DNA from: JAGOEY01 sp017997515
GTDB lineage: Bacteria > Pseudomonadota > Gammaproteobacteria > Burkholderiales > Burkholderiaceae_C
Assembly: GCA_026314275.1 (NCBI GenBank)
Contig: CP111109.1
Location: 3,906,001-3,970,000 of the forward strand
Length of the DNA stretch: 64,000 nucleotides
Direction: 5' to 3'
Below are positions 35,042 to 43,241 of this stretch, piece after piece (position 1 is the stretch's first letter; the number at the start of each line of letters is the position of its first letter). A program made the translations under genes and the position numbers. A model generated the notes under the pieces. The model was not told where the DNA came from. It saw only the letters and a program-made list of their open reading frames with translations, and made no database searches.

Positions 35042-36040
35042 ATGACCCTCTCCCGCCGCCATTTCGTCCAGGCCGCAGCAGGCACCGCCGCTGCCTCGAC
35101 CGCCCTCTTCGCCCCTATGGTCCGTGCGGCCAGCGCCAAGGAGTTTCGCCTGGGCCTGATCACACCAGCTGGCCACTCGTGGAACCGCGCCGCCTTGGGT
35201 TTTGGTGAGGCGCTCAAGAAGGCCACCAACGGCCGTCTCAGTGTCACCGTGTTCCACTCGGGCCAGCTTGGCAACGAGTCGGCCATGATGCAGCAGCTGC
35301 AGTCCGGTGCGCTTGACATGGGCTGGATCCAGGCCGCAGAGCTGGGCTCACGCGTGGCCAGTGTGGCCGCCATCAACGCGCCTTACCTGGTGCGATCCAC
35401 CACCAACGTCGCATCGCTGGTGCGCACCCCGGCCGCGCTCAAACTGCTCGACGTGCTGCCACGCGAAACCGGCACCATCGGCCTGGGCTGGGGCATTACC
35501 GGAATGCGTGTGGTGTTTTCAACCAAAGAAATATCGACCCCCACCGACCTCAAAGGCATGAAGCTGCGCATCAACCCCACACCGGTGTACCGCGACTTTT
35601 ACCAGCTGTTTGGTGCGGCACCCACACCTATCCCAACCCCCGCCGTGTTCGACGCCATGGCCAACGGCCAGGTTGACGGCCTGGAAGCCGACATCGAGTT
35701 CTCGTGGAACCAGCGTTTCGACAAGGTGTCGAAAGCCCTGCTGCCGATGAATGCGCTGTTCATGCCGTTTGCACCGCTGGTGTCGGGCCGCATCTGGCAG
35801 ACGCTGGACGCCAAGGACAAGGCACTCATCACCGACCTGGTGAAACAGTCACTCGACGCACAGATCAAGGACATCGTGACCACCGAGCTGGGCCTGATCG
35901 ACAAGTTCAAAGCCAGCGGTATCGCGTTCAAGAGCGAAGCGGGTTACAACCCTGCGCCCATCATCGAGGCGTTCGACAAGATGTGGCTGCCCAAGGCACC
36001 GCAGATCGCCGAATTGCGCAAGGTGGGTGCGGCCCTGTAA
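35042..36040 (+). CDS. dctP: TRAP transporter substrate-binding protein (DctP)
   Basis: 332 residues. The export signal has the Tat-like motif SRRHFVQAAAGTAAAS. The DctP fold is shown by FRLGLITPAGHSWNRAALGFG, VFHSGQLGNESAMMQQLQSG, and KGMKLRINPTPVYRDFYQLFG with the ligand-contact arginine. CCGGAGC precedes the ATG. It delivers substrate to DctQM. Confidence 0.9.
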   Translation: MTLSRRHFVQAAAGTAAASTALFAPMVRAASAKEFRLGLITPAGHSWNRAALGFGEALKKATNGRLSVTVFHSGQLGNESAMMQQLQSGALDMGWIQAAELGSRVASVAAINAPYLVRSTTNVASLVRTPAALKLLDVLPRETGTIGLGWGITGMRVVFSTKEISTPTDLKGMKLRINPTPVYRDFYQLFGAAPTPIPTPAVFDAMANGQVDGLEADIEFSWNQRFDKVSKALLPMNALFMPFAPLVSGRIWQTLDAKDKALITDLVKQSLDAQIKDIVTTELGLIDKFKASGIAFKSEAGYNPAPIIEAFDKMWLPKAPQIAELRKVGAAL

Positions 36041-36084
36041 TCCGCGCCATCCATTTTCTTCACCCCTAAAAAGCAGGAGCAACC

Positions 36085-37224
36085 ATGAAAATCACGCAAA
36101 AAATCGGAATGCTGGCCCCGTTGGCACTGGCAGCCCTCACCCTCGCAGGCCAGGCCAGCGCGCAGGAACAGGTCGTCAAGATCGGCCACAGCGGCCCCTT
36201 GTCCGGTGCCAATGCGTTTGCAGGCAAGGACAACGAAAACGGCGTCCGCCTGGCGCTTGAAGAACTCAACGCCAAGAAGATGGTGGTGGGTGGCAAGACG
36301 CTGAAGTTTGAGCTGGTGTCGGAAGACGACCAGTGCGACGCCAAATCCGGCGTGAACGTGGCGCAGAAACTGGTGGACGGCGGCGTGAAGTTTGTCATGG
36401 GGCCGTACTGCTCGGGCGTGACCATTCCAGCGTCCCGTATTTATGACGCCGGTGGAGCCCTGGTGTCCACCGTGGGCACCAACCCCAAGGTCACCCAGAA
36501 CGGCTACAAAAACCTGTACCGCATCATCGCCAGCGACACCCAGATCGGCTCCAACATGGCGACCTATGCCGCCAACGTGCTGAAGGTCAAAAAAGTGGCA
36601 GTGGTGGATGACCGCACCGCATTTGGCCAGGGTGTTGCCGAAGAGTTCACCAAAGAAGCCAAGAAGCTCGGGTTAACCGTGGTGGGCCAGGAGTTCACCA
36701 CCGACAAGTCGGTGGACTTTCTGTCGATCCTGACCAGCCTGAAGGCCAAACAACCCGAAGCCATCTTCTTTGGTGGTTACGCGCCCCAGGCCGCCCCCAT
36801 GGCACGCCAGATGAAGCAATTGGGCCTGACCGCCAAGCTGCTGGGTGGCGACACGCTGTGCAGCCCCGAAGTGGGCAAACTCGGCGGTGATGCCGTGAAC
36901 GACACCGTCATCTGCGCCCAGGGCGGCACCATGCTGGACAAGGCCGCTGCGGGCCCCGCATTCAAGGCGAAGTACAAAAAACGCTTCAACATTGACGCGG
37001 ACGCGTATGCCGCTTCGTACTATGACCAGATGCTGTTCATCGGCGACGCCATGCAAAAGGCCAACTCCATCGACCCCAGCAAAGTCGGCGCAGAAATCTA
37101 CAAGGCAAGTTACCAGGGTGTGGCAGGCACCTACGCCTATGACGACAAGGGCAACCTGAAGCAAGCCCCGATCACGGTGCTAACCTTCAAGAACGCCGCA
37201 CCAACGCCGCTGGCTAGTTATTGA
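36085..37224 (+). CDS. ABC-type branched-chain amino acid binding protein (LivK-like), orphan
   Basis: 379 residues. A Sec signal (MLAPLALAALTLAGQASA) is followed by VVKIGHSGPLSGANAFAGKDNENG, typical of LivK-type proteins. Ligand-binding segments include GPYCSGVTIPASRIYDAGG. Liv-type permeases and ATPases are absent from the operon, so it may use transporter genes elsewhere or widen the range of the operon's uptake. A GCAGGAG site precedes the ATG. Repeat B begins directly at its stop codon. Confidence 0.88.
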   Translation: MKITQKIGMLAPLALAALTLAGQASAQEQVVKIGHSGPLSGANAFAGKDNENGVRLALEELNAKKMVVGGKTLKFELVSEDDQCDAKSGVNVAQKLVDGGVKFVMGPYCSGVTIPASRIYDAGGALVSTVGTNPKVTQNGYKNLYRIIASDTQIGSNMATYAANVLKVKKVAVVDDRTAFGQGVAEEFTKEAKKLGLTVVGQEFTTDKSVDFLSILTSLKAKQPEAIFFGGYAPQAAPMARQMKQLGLTAKLLGGDTLCSPEVGKLGGDAVNDTVICAQGGTMLDKAAAGPAFKAKYKKRFNIDADAYAASYYDQMLFIGDAMQKANSIDPSKVGAEIYKASYQGVAGTYAYDDKGNLKQAPITVLTFKNAAPTPLASY

Positions 37225-37318
37225 ACACCCCCAGGCTTCGCTGCGCTCTCGCCTTCCCCCTTGCAGGGGGCGATACCAGCGGCCTGGCGGAGCCAGTTCC
37301 GCGGTATCTCTGGAAGGG
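37223..37318. repeat. Dispersed repeat B, copy 5
   Basis: AACACCCCCAGGCTTCGC..CCCCCTTGCAGGGGG..GGCGGAGCC..GGTATCTCTGGAAGGG starts within the stop codon of the binding-protein gene and sits inside the operon. Confidence 0.7.
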
Positions 37319-37355
37319 ACAATCCGACCTCCCGCACCGGCTTATGGAAAAACAC

Positions 37356-38288
37356 ATGCAACGTATCCAGATCATCGACTCACACACCGGCGGTGAGCCT
37401 ACCCGCCTCGTCATTGGTGGCTTTCCCGACCTGGGCACCGGCACCATGGCCGAGCGCCGCGCTGTGCTAGCCGCACAGCACGACGCCTGGCGCGCCACCA
37501 CCGTGCAAGAGCCGCGTGGCAACGACGTGATCGTGGGTGCACTGCTGTGTGAGCCGGTGGACAAGGCCAATGCCGCTGGCGTGGTCTTCTTCAACAACAC
37601 AGGTTACCTGGGCATGTGTGGCCACGGCACCATCGGGCTGGTGGCATCACTCGCCTACCTGGGCCGTATCCAGCCCGGTGTACATGGCATCGAAACCCCC
37701 GTCGGCACGGTCAGCACCACGCTGCACGAAGACGGCTCGGTCAGCGTGCGCAACGTGCCCGCTTTTCGCCTGCACCACCGGTTGGCGGTGGACGTGCCCG
37801 GTTACGGTGCCGTCACTGGCGATGTGGCCTGGGGCGGCAACTGGTTCTTCCTGGTCACCGAACACTCGCAGCGCGTCACCAGCGACAACCTGCAGGCGCT
37901 GACCCAGTTCACCACGGCTATCCAGCAAGCGCTGGAGGCCCAGGGCATTCGCGGCTCGGACGGCGGTGTGATCGACCATATCGAAGTCTTCGCTGAGGAC
38001 GAGCAGGCGGACAGCCGCAACTTCGTACTCTGCCCCGGCGGCGCGTACGACCGCTCACCCTGCGGCACCGGCACCAGCGCCAAGCTGGCCTGCCTGGCCG
38101 CCGACGGCAAGCTGCAGCCCGGCCAGGTGTGGCGCCAGGCCAGCATCATCGGCAGCATCTTCGAAGCCAGCCACGAGCGTGAGGGCGACAAGATCATCCC
38201 CACCCTGCGAGGCCGCGCCCACATGAGTGCCGAAGCCACTTTGCTCATCGAAGACAACGATCCCTTCGGCTGGGGCATCCGACTTTAA
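37356..38288 (+). CDS. 4-hydroxyproline 2-epimerase
   Basis: 310 residues of the proline racemase family. Both catalytic cysteines are present: Cys88 in GMCGHGTIG and Cys236 in DRSPCGTGTSAK. A two-cysteine pair separates epimerases from the trans-3-hydroxyproline dehydratases, in which the first is replaced. It converts trans-4-hydroxy-L-proline to cis-4-hydroxy-D-proline. The start at 37356 has GGAA upstream; ATG at 37344 is an alternative. Followed by the D-hydroxyproline dehydrogenase genes. Confidence 0.88.
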   Translation: MQRIQIIDSHTGGEPTRLVIGGFPDLGTGTMAERRAVLAAQHDAWRATTVQEPRGNDVIVGALLCEPVDKANAAGVVFFNNTGYLGMCGHGTIGLVASLAYLGRIQPGVHGIETPVGTVSTTLHEDGSVSVRNVPAFRLHHRLAVDVPGYGAVTGDVAWGGNWFFLVTEHSQRVTSDNLQALTQFTTAIQQALEAQGIRGSDGGVIDHIEVFAEDEQADSRNFVLCPGGAYDRSPCGTGTSAKLACLAADGKLQPGQVWRQASIIGSIFEASHEREGDKIIPTLRGRAHMSAEATLLIEDNDPFGWGIRL

Positions 38289-38301
38289 GCAAGCCTGGCC
38301 T

Positions 38302-39414
38302 ATGCAGCACGCAGACGTTATCGTCATCGGGGCCGGCATTGTGGGTGCCGCCTGCGCCCATGTGCTGGCGCGCCAGGGCCTGGATGTGCTGGTGCTCGAT
38401 GCCCGCCTGGGCGGAGCCACGGCAGCGGGCATGGGCCACCTGGTGGTGCTGGACGACAACCCGGCCGAGCTGGCGCTGAGCCAGGCCTCCGTTGCGCTGT
38501 GGCACGAATGGGGCCCACGCATGACGGCCGACCAGCCCGGCTGCGCCTACAGCAATTGCGGCACCCTCTGGCTCGCCGCCAATGACGCCGAGATGGCCGG
38601 TGCCGAAGAAAAAGCCCGGCGCATGCGTGACCACGGCCTGGCCTGCGAGATGCTGGACGCCGCCGCCCTGCGACGCCTTGAACCATCGCTGCACCACAAG
38701 CTGCATGGGGCGCTCAAAGTCTCGGGCGACAGCATCGTCTACGCCCCCAACGCTGCCCAGTGGCTGCTGCAAAATGCGCCGCGCCCGATCCGCTTCGAGC
38801 AGGCCGAAGCCACCCACATCGACGGTGGCCGGGTGACGCTGGCAGACGGCAGCTGGCGCGAGGCGCAGGCCGTGGTGCTGGCCGCAGGCATCCACGCCAC
38901 CCGCTTCTGCCCCGAGCTGCCCATCCAGCCCAAGAAGGGCCACTTGCTTATCACCGACCGCTACCCCGGCACCGTGCAGCACCAATTGGTAGAGCTGGGC
39001 TACATCACCAACGCCCACCAGACCATAGGCACCTCGGTCGCCTTTAACCTGCAGCCCCGCCCCACCGGGCAACTGCTGCTGGGCTCGTCGCGCCAGTTCG
39101 ACACCACCGACCCGGCAGTGGACCAGGACGTGCTGGCCCAGATGCTGCGCCGTGCGCTGGACTACATGCCGGGCCTGGCCGAGCTGAACGCCATCCGCAC
39201 CTGGACCGGGTTTCGCGCCACCACGCCCGACAGCATGCCCATCATCGGCCGCCACCCCACGCGCGACCAACTCTGGCTGGCCGTGGGCCATGAGGGCCTG
39301 GGGGTGACCACAGCACCGGCCACCGCCGAACTGCTGGCGGCGCAAATGACAGGTGGCGGGCTGCCTTTAGACCCCGCACCTTTTGCAGCGCAACGTTTCA
39401 GCCTGCCCGCATGA
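38302..39414 (+). CDS. FAD oxidoreductase, D-hydroxyproline dehydrogenase beta-type subunit
   Basis: 370 residues. The FAD site is VIVIGAGIVGAACAHVLARQG, and the DAO/sarcosine-oxidase-beta fold ends with TWTGFRATTPDSMPIIGRHP and HEGLGVTTAPATAELLA. This family member with a small ferredoxin-like protein and an NAD/FAD partner forms three-subunit D-hydroxyproline or opine-type dehydrogenases. The ATG at 38302 is 13 bases after the epimerase gene. Its stop overlaps the next start (ATGA). Confidence 0.85.
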   Translation: MQHADVIVIGAGIVGAACAHVLARQGLDVLVLDARLGGATAAGMGHLVVLDDNPAELALSQASVALWHEWGPRMTADQPGCAYSNCGTLWLAANDAEMAGAEEKARRMRDHGLACEMLDAAALRRLEPSLHHKLHGALKVSGDSIVYAPNAAQWLLQNAPRPIRFEQAEATHIDGGRVTLADGSWREAQAVVLAAGIHATRFCPELPIQPKKGHLLITDRYPGTVQHQLVELGYITNAHQTIGTSVAFNLQPRPTGQLLLGSSRQFDTTDPAVDQDVLAQMLRRALDYMPGLAELNAIRTWTGFRATTPDSMPIIGRHPTRDQLWLAVGHEGLGVTTAPATAELLAAQMTGGGLPLDPAPFAAQRFSLPA

Positions 39415-39686
39415 GCATGCCCAACACCTCCATCCACGTCGTCATCGACGCCACCGCTGTCACGCTGGCACCGGGCCACAGCCTGGCGGCAGCCCTCGCC
39501 CTGCTGCCACCGGGTTGCAGCCGCACCTCGGTCACCGGCGAGCGCCGCGCCCCTTTCTGCGGCATGGGTATCTGCCATGAATGCCGCGTGCTGGTGGATG
39601 GTCGCCGCCGCCTGGCCTGCCAGACCCTGTGCAGCGATGGCATGGTCGTGGACACCGGTACGCACCCGCAGGAAGGCAGCGTATGA
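39411..39686 (+). CDS. 2Fe-2S binding subunit of D-hydroxyproline dehydrogenase
   Basis: 91 residues. The cluster ligands are Cys50, Cys55, Cys58 and Cys70 in APFCGMGICHECRV and RLACQT, the sarcosine-oxidase/nopaline-oxidase-type arrangement. It overlaps the previous gene by four bases (ATGA) and the next by four bases, so the three genes are translationally coupled and the subunits likely assemble together. Electrons pass to the respiratory chain, probably quinone. Confidence 0.87.
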   Translation: MSMPNTSIHVVIDATAVTLAPGHSLAAALALLPPGCSRTSVTGERRAPFCGMGICHECRVLVDGRRRLACQTLCSDGMVVDTGTHPQEGSV

Positions 39687-40972
39687 ACGCCGCTGAACGT
39701 TGTGATCTGCTGATCGTCGGTGCCGGCCCTGCGGGTATGGCGGCAGCCATCGCTGCAGCACCCAGCGGCATGGCCATCACGGTTGTGGACGACAACATCC
39801 ATCCCGGCGGCCAGATCTGGCGCGACGGCCCGGGTGTGCAACTGCCGCCACTGGCGCGCCAGCACCGTGATGCGTTGGCGCGCCACCCCAACATCCGCCT
39901 GCTCTGCGGCACCCGCGTGGTGGGCCTGGGCGGCCCTGCCGCACCCGGCGACGCACCGGCATTGCTGCTGGAAGATGCCGATCGCGGCTGGGTCCAGCAC
40001 AGCCACCGACTCATCCTGTGCAACGGCGCACGCGAGCTGCTGCTGCCCTTCCCCGGCTGGACACTGCCCGGCGTGACCGGTGCGGGTGGGCTACAGGCGC
40101 TTATCAAAGGCGGCCTGTCCGTCAAAGGCCAGCGCATCGTGGTGGCAGGCACCGGCCCCTTGCTGCTTGCTGCCGCCGACACCGCCCGCAAGGCAGGGGC
40201 CCAGGTCATCCGTATTGCCGAACAAGCCCCATGGCATGCCCTGGCCGCCTTCACCCTGCAACTGCCACGCTGGCCCGCCAAGGCCTTGCAGGCCACCACC
40301 CTCCTCAACCGCCACTGGCGCACCTCCAGCCATGTGCTGCAGGCACTCGGCCAGGGTCAACTGGAGTCTGTGCAGATGCAGCGCGGCAACAGCCACGAAA
40401 CCCTGACCTGCGACCGACTTGCATGTGGCTTTGGCCTGGTGCCCAACACCCAGATGGGCCAGTTGCTGGGCTGCACACTCAATAACCGCCTGGGCCTGCA
40501 GGTGGACAACCTGATGGCCACCAGCGTGCCACACGTGTTTGCCGCAGGTGAATGCACCGGCTTTGGCGGCAGCGAGCGCGCCCTCACCCAGGGGGCCATC
40601 GCCGGGCATGCGGCAGCAGGCGATACGGCCCGTGCCCAGGCACTGCGGCCCACACTGGCCCGCTGGCAGGGTTTTGCCGACTTGCTGCACACCCAGTTCC
40701 AGCTGACAGATGCAGTGCGCCAACTGGCCACACCCGACACCCTGGTCTGCCGCTGCGAAGACGTGCCCCTGCGTGACCTGCAGGCCCGCACCGGCTGGAT
40801 CGATGCCAAGCTGCACACCCGCTGCGGAATGGGTGCCTGCCAGGGGCGGGTGTGCGGAGCTGCCACCCAGGCCCTGTTTGGCTGGACACCGGCCCCGCCC
40901 CGCCATCTGTTGGCGCCTGTGCGTATTGGCACACTGGCACAGTTCGAACAACCCACCGACGTTTGCCCATGA
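39683..40972 (+). CDS. NAD/FAD-dependent subunit of D-hydroxyproline dehydrogenase
   Basis: 429 residues. The N-terminal FAD motif is CDLLIVGAGPAGMAAA, with a second nucleotide-binding segment GQRIVVAGTGPLLLAAA near the middle. The C-terminus carries a BFD-like 2Fe-2S site (VCRCEDVPL and RCGMGACQGRVCG). The ATG at 39683 overlaps the ferredoxin stop. It belongs to the sarcosine-oxidase-alpha-like family used in opine, proline and hydroxyproline dehydrogenases. Confidence 0.86.
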   Translation: MNAAERCDLLIVGAGPAGMAAAIAAAPSGMAITVVDDNIHPGGQIWRDGPGVQLPPLARQHRDALARHPNIRLLCGTRVVGLGGPAAPGDAPALLLEDADRGWVQHSHRLILCNGARELLLPFPGWTLPGVTGAGGLQALIKGGLSVKGQRIVVAGTGPLLLAAADTARKAGAQVIRIAEQAPWHALAAFTLQLPRWPAKALQATTLLNRHWRTSSHVLQALGQGQLESVQMQRGNSHETLTCDRLACGFGLVPNTQMGQLLGCTLNNRLGLQVDNLMATSVPHVFAAGECTGFGGSERALTQGAIAGHAAAGDTARAQALRPTLARWQGFADLLHTQFQLTDAVRQLATPDTLVCRCEDVPLRDLQARTGWIDAKLHTRCGMGACQGRVCGAATQALFGWTPAPPRHLLAPVRIGTLAQFEQPTDVCP

Positions 40973-42015
40973 CACAGACCACCCCTTCCGGCACCCCGGC
41001 CCACGCTGAGATGGTGCACATCCCCCTCGACCAGTTGCTCACCCTGGCCCACACCGTGCTGCTGCGCCTGGGCCTGAGCGAAGCCCATGCAGGGGCCATG
41101 GCCCGCGTCATCGTGGCCGGGCAACGCGATGCCTGCCAGTCGCACGGTGTCTACCGCCTCACCAGTTGCGCCCACACGGTGCGCACCGGTAAGGTAGACC
41201 TGCAGGCCCTGCCACAGCTGCAGGCAGGCTTGAGCCCCGTGGTGCGGGTGGATGCGCAGGGTGCGTTCTCGCCGCTGGCGTTCGAGCAAGGCCTGCCCGC
41301 GCTGGTAGAAGCCACCAAGCGCCATGGAATGGGCGCATTGGTCATCAACCGGTGTGTCCATTTCTCGGCCCTCTGGCCTGAAATCGAGGCCATCACGGCC
41401 CACGGTTTCGCTGCGCTGGCACTCACACCCAGCCATGCCTGGGTGGCCCCCGAGGGTGGGCACCAGCCGGTGTTTGGGACCAACCCCATCGCCTTTGGCT
41501 GGCCGCGCCCGGGGCCTTACCCGTATGTGTTCGACTTCGCCACCAGCGCCATCGCGCGGGGTGACCTGGAGTTGCACCGCCGCGCAGGCCAGCCGCTGCC
41601 CGAAGGCTGCGGGGTGGACGCTGAAGGCAACCCATCCACCGACCCGGTGGCCGTGGCCCGTGGTGCCATGCGCACTTTTGGCGGGCACAAGGGCTCGGCC
41701 CTGGCCACCATGGTGGAGCTGATGGCCGGCACACTCATCGGCGACTGGACCAGCCGCGAAGCCATCGCCCATGACGCGGGCGCTGGTGCCACACCACTGC
41801 ATGGCGAGCTGATCCTGGCTTTTGACCCCGCCCGGTTTGCGGGCGGCGACACAGCACCACACCAGGCCCGTGCCGAAGCGATGTTCGAGGCCATCACCCG
41901 CCAGGGCGCCCGGCTGCCGTCGCAGCGCCGTTTTGCTGCGCGCGAACGCAGCCTGCGTGACGGTGTGGCAGTGCCACGGACCCTGTACGAAGAAATTCTG
42001 GCAATGGCGCGTTAA
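40969..42015 (+). CDS. Ldh family oxidoreductase (imino acid reductase-like)
   Basis: 348 residues of the malate/L-lactate dehydrogenase-like (YlbC/ComC) family. Signatures are the RDACQSHGVYRLTS segment, GGHQPVFGTNPIAFGWP, FGGHKGSALATMVELMAG and FDFATSAIARGD. In related hydroxyproline operons such proteins reduce delta1-pyrroline-2-carboxylate to proline with NAD(P)H. The ATG at 40969 overlaps the previous stop (ATGA), giving a four-gene coupled block. Confidence 0.78.
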   Translation: MTQTTPSGTPAHAEMVHIPLDQLLTLAHTVLLRLGLSEAHAGAMARVIVAGQRDACQSHGVYRLTSCAHTVRTGKVDLQALPQLQAGLSPVVRVDAQGAFSPLAFEQGLPALVEATKRHGMGALVINRCVHFSALWPEIEAITAHGFAALALTPSHAWVAPEGGHQPVFGTNPIAFGWPRPGPYPYVFDFATSAIARGDLELHRRAGQPLPEGCGVDAEGNPSTDPVAVARGAMRTFGGHKGSALATMVELMAGTLIGDWTSREAIAHDAGAGATPLHGELILAFDPARFAGGDTAPHQARAEAMFEAITRQGARLPSQRRFAARERSLRDGVAVPRTLYEEILAMAR

Positions 42016-42088
42016 GTGCAGGCTAAGAACAGGTTCTAAGATGCCGCACCACACCGCGTAACACATACCCCAGGTACCCAGTCCCCCT

Positions 42089-42763
42089 ATGGCAACGACC
42101 AGCGAAACCCCCAAGCGGGACACCACGCCCAAACGCCGCGCAGCCGACGTGGCCTACGACGCCATCGAGACGATGATCTCCACGCTGCAGCTGGAGCCGG
42201 GCAGCCCGGTGGTGGAAGCCGACCTGGCGGACCGCACAGGACTGGGCCGCACACCGGTGCGTGAAGCCTTGTTGCGCATGGTGTCCATCGGGCTCATCGT
42301 GCAGCAGCCGCGCCGGGGGTTGCTGGTGTCGAACATCGACCTGGCCGACCACCTGGATGTCATACAGACCCGGCGTGTGCTGGAGAGCCTGATTGCAGGC
42401 TGCTCGGCCCGCCGCGCCACCGCGAAACAACGCAAGGACATCGTGTTGTGCGCCGAAAAAATGGTGAAGGCGGCGGCCCGTGCCAACCTGAACGACTACA
42501 TGCGGGCAGACCATGACCTGGACCAGGTCAACCACCAGGCCAGCCACAACCACTCCGCCGTGAAGTGTGTGGTGCCGCTGATCGTGCAGTGCCGCCGGTT
42601 CTGGTACGCCTACCAGCACGAAGGTGAAATCACCGAAGGTGCACGCGCCCACATGGAGCTGGCCGAAGGTATTGCCACCGGAAACGAGTCCGCAGCGGTG
42701 GCCGGGGCCAACCAGTTGCTGGATTACCTGGAGCAGTTTGCCCGACGGGTGATTGATAAGTGA
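42089..42763 (+). CDS. GntR family regulator (FCD type)
   Basis: 224 residues. The N-terminal winged helix-turn-helix is in VAYDAIETMISTLQLEPGSPVVEADLADRTGLGRTPVREALLRM. The C-terminal all-helical effector-binding domain carries possible metal ligands (D and H) in DYMRADHDLDQVNHQASHN. It closes the hydroxyproline operon and probably represses it until pathway intermediates bind. The perfect palindrome at 32029 is a plausible operator. Confidence 0.88.
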   Translation: MATTSETPKRDTTPKRRAADVAYDAIETMISTLQLEPGSPVVEADLADRTGLGRTPVREALLRMVSIGLIVQQPRRGLLVSNIDLADHLDVIQTRRVLESLIAGCSARRATAKQRKDIVLCAEKMVKAAARANLNDYMRADHDLDQVNHQASHNHSAVKCVVPLIVQCRRFWYAYQHEGEITEGARAHMELAEGIATGNESAAVAGANQLLDYLEQFARRVIDK

Positions 42764-42767
42764 TGGA

Positions 42768-42885
42768 ACACCCCCAGGCTACGCGGACTTGCGTATCCGC
42801 TGCGCCCACCCCCTTGCAGGGGGCAACACCAGTGGCCCGGCAAAGCCGGTTCCACGGTGTTTGCTGGAGGGGTGCTCTGCGCTTC
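42768..42885. repeat. Dispersed repeat B, copy 6
   Basis: AACACCCCCAGGCTACGC..CCCCCTTGCAGGGGG..GGCAAAGCC..GTGTTTGCTGGAGGGGTGC starts five bases after the GntR stop codon. Confidence 0.7.
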
Positions 42886-42905
42886 GCGCTTTGCACTGAG
42901 TACGG

Positions 42906-42945
42906 GTTAGTTACTGTAACTAACTAACTAACTAACTAACTAACT
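42906..42945. repeat. Palindrome running into a TAAC microsatellite
   Basis: GTTAGTTAC-T-GTAACTAAC (42906-42924) is a perfect inverted repeat. Its right half merges into seven tandem TAAC units (42917-42944) plus T, between two convergent genes. Short tandem repeats of four bases mutate by slippage. Confidence 0.8.
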
Positions 42946-42963
42946 GGCTGTCAGCCCGTCAGT

Positions 42964-43197
42964 TCAGTGCGACAGCGCTGCAACCATGGCCTCTGCAGCG
43001 GCTGCGGCCTCATCCCGGGTGGGCCACGTCTTGTCGGGGTTGCCCAGCGGAGGCAGACCTTCAATGTGGATGGCATCGATGAACCAGGGGCTGTTCTCGA
43101 AATGGCAAAGCCGGGCCATGTAGTTCTTGCCACCAGCCATACCAGGGACATATTCCTCGATCGGTTCCGGCGTTTCGTCATCCATCACATCACCCAT
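42964..43197 (-). CDS. Small acidic hypothetical protein
   Basis: 77 residues, not recognised. The start is the ATG at 43197 with GGAG nine bases upstream; a GTG at 43206 is possible. The protein is acidic at its N-terminus (MDDETPEPIEE) and has a short NYMARLCHFENSPWFIDAIHIEGLPP stretch and an Ala-rich C-terminal helix. No membrane segment. The composition is coding-like. It sits alone between the GntR gene and the cyclase gene. Confidence 0.65.
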   Translation of the reverse strand: MGDVMDDETPEPIEEYVPGMAGGKNYMARLCHFENSPWFIDAIHIEGLPPLGNPDKTWPTRDEAAAAAEAMVAALSH

Positions 43198-43241
43198 GTC
43201 AGGCACTCCAAATTTCCATTATCGCCAGACTCAGGCTCAGG

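Noticed and set aside
37221..37355. N-terminal extension of the epimerase
   Set aside because: This stretch is repeat B; the family start is at 37356.
42020..42045. TAAGAACAGGTTCTAAG before the GntR gene as an operator
   Set aside because: Only five-base arms match and it does not resemble the operon palindrome at 32029.
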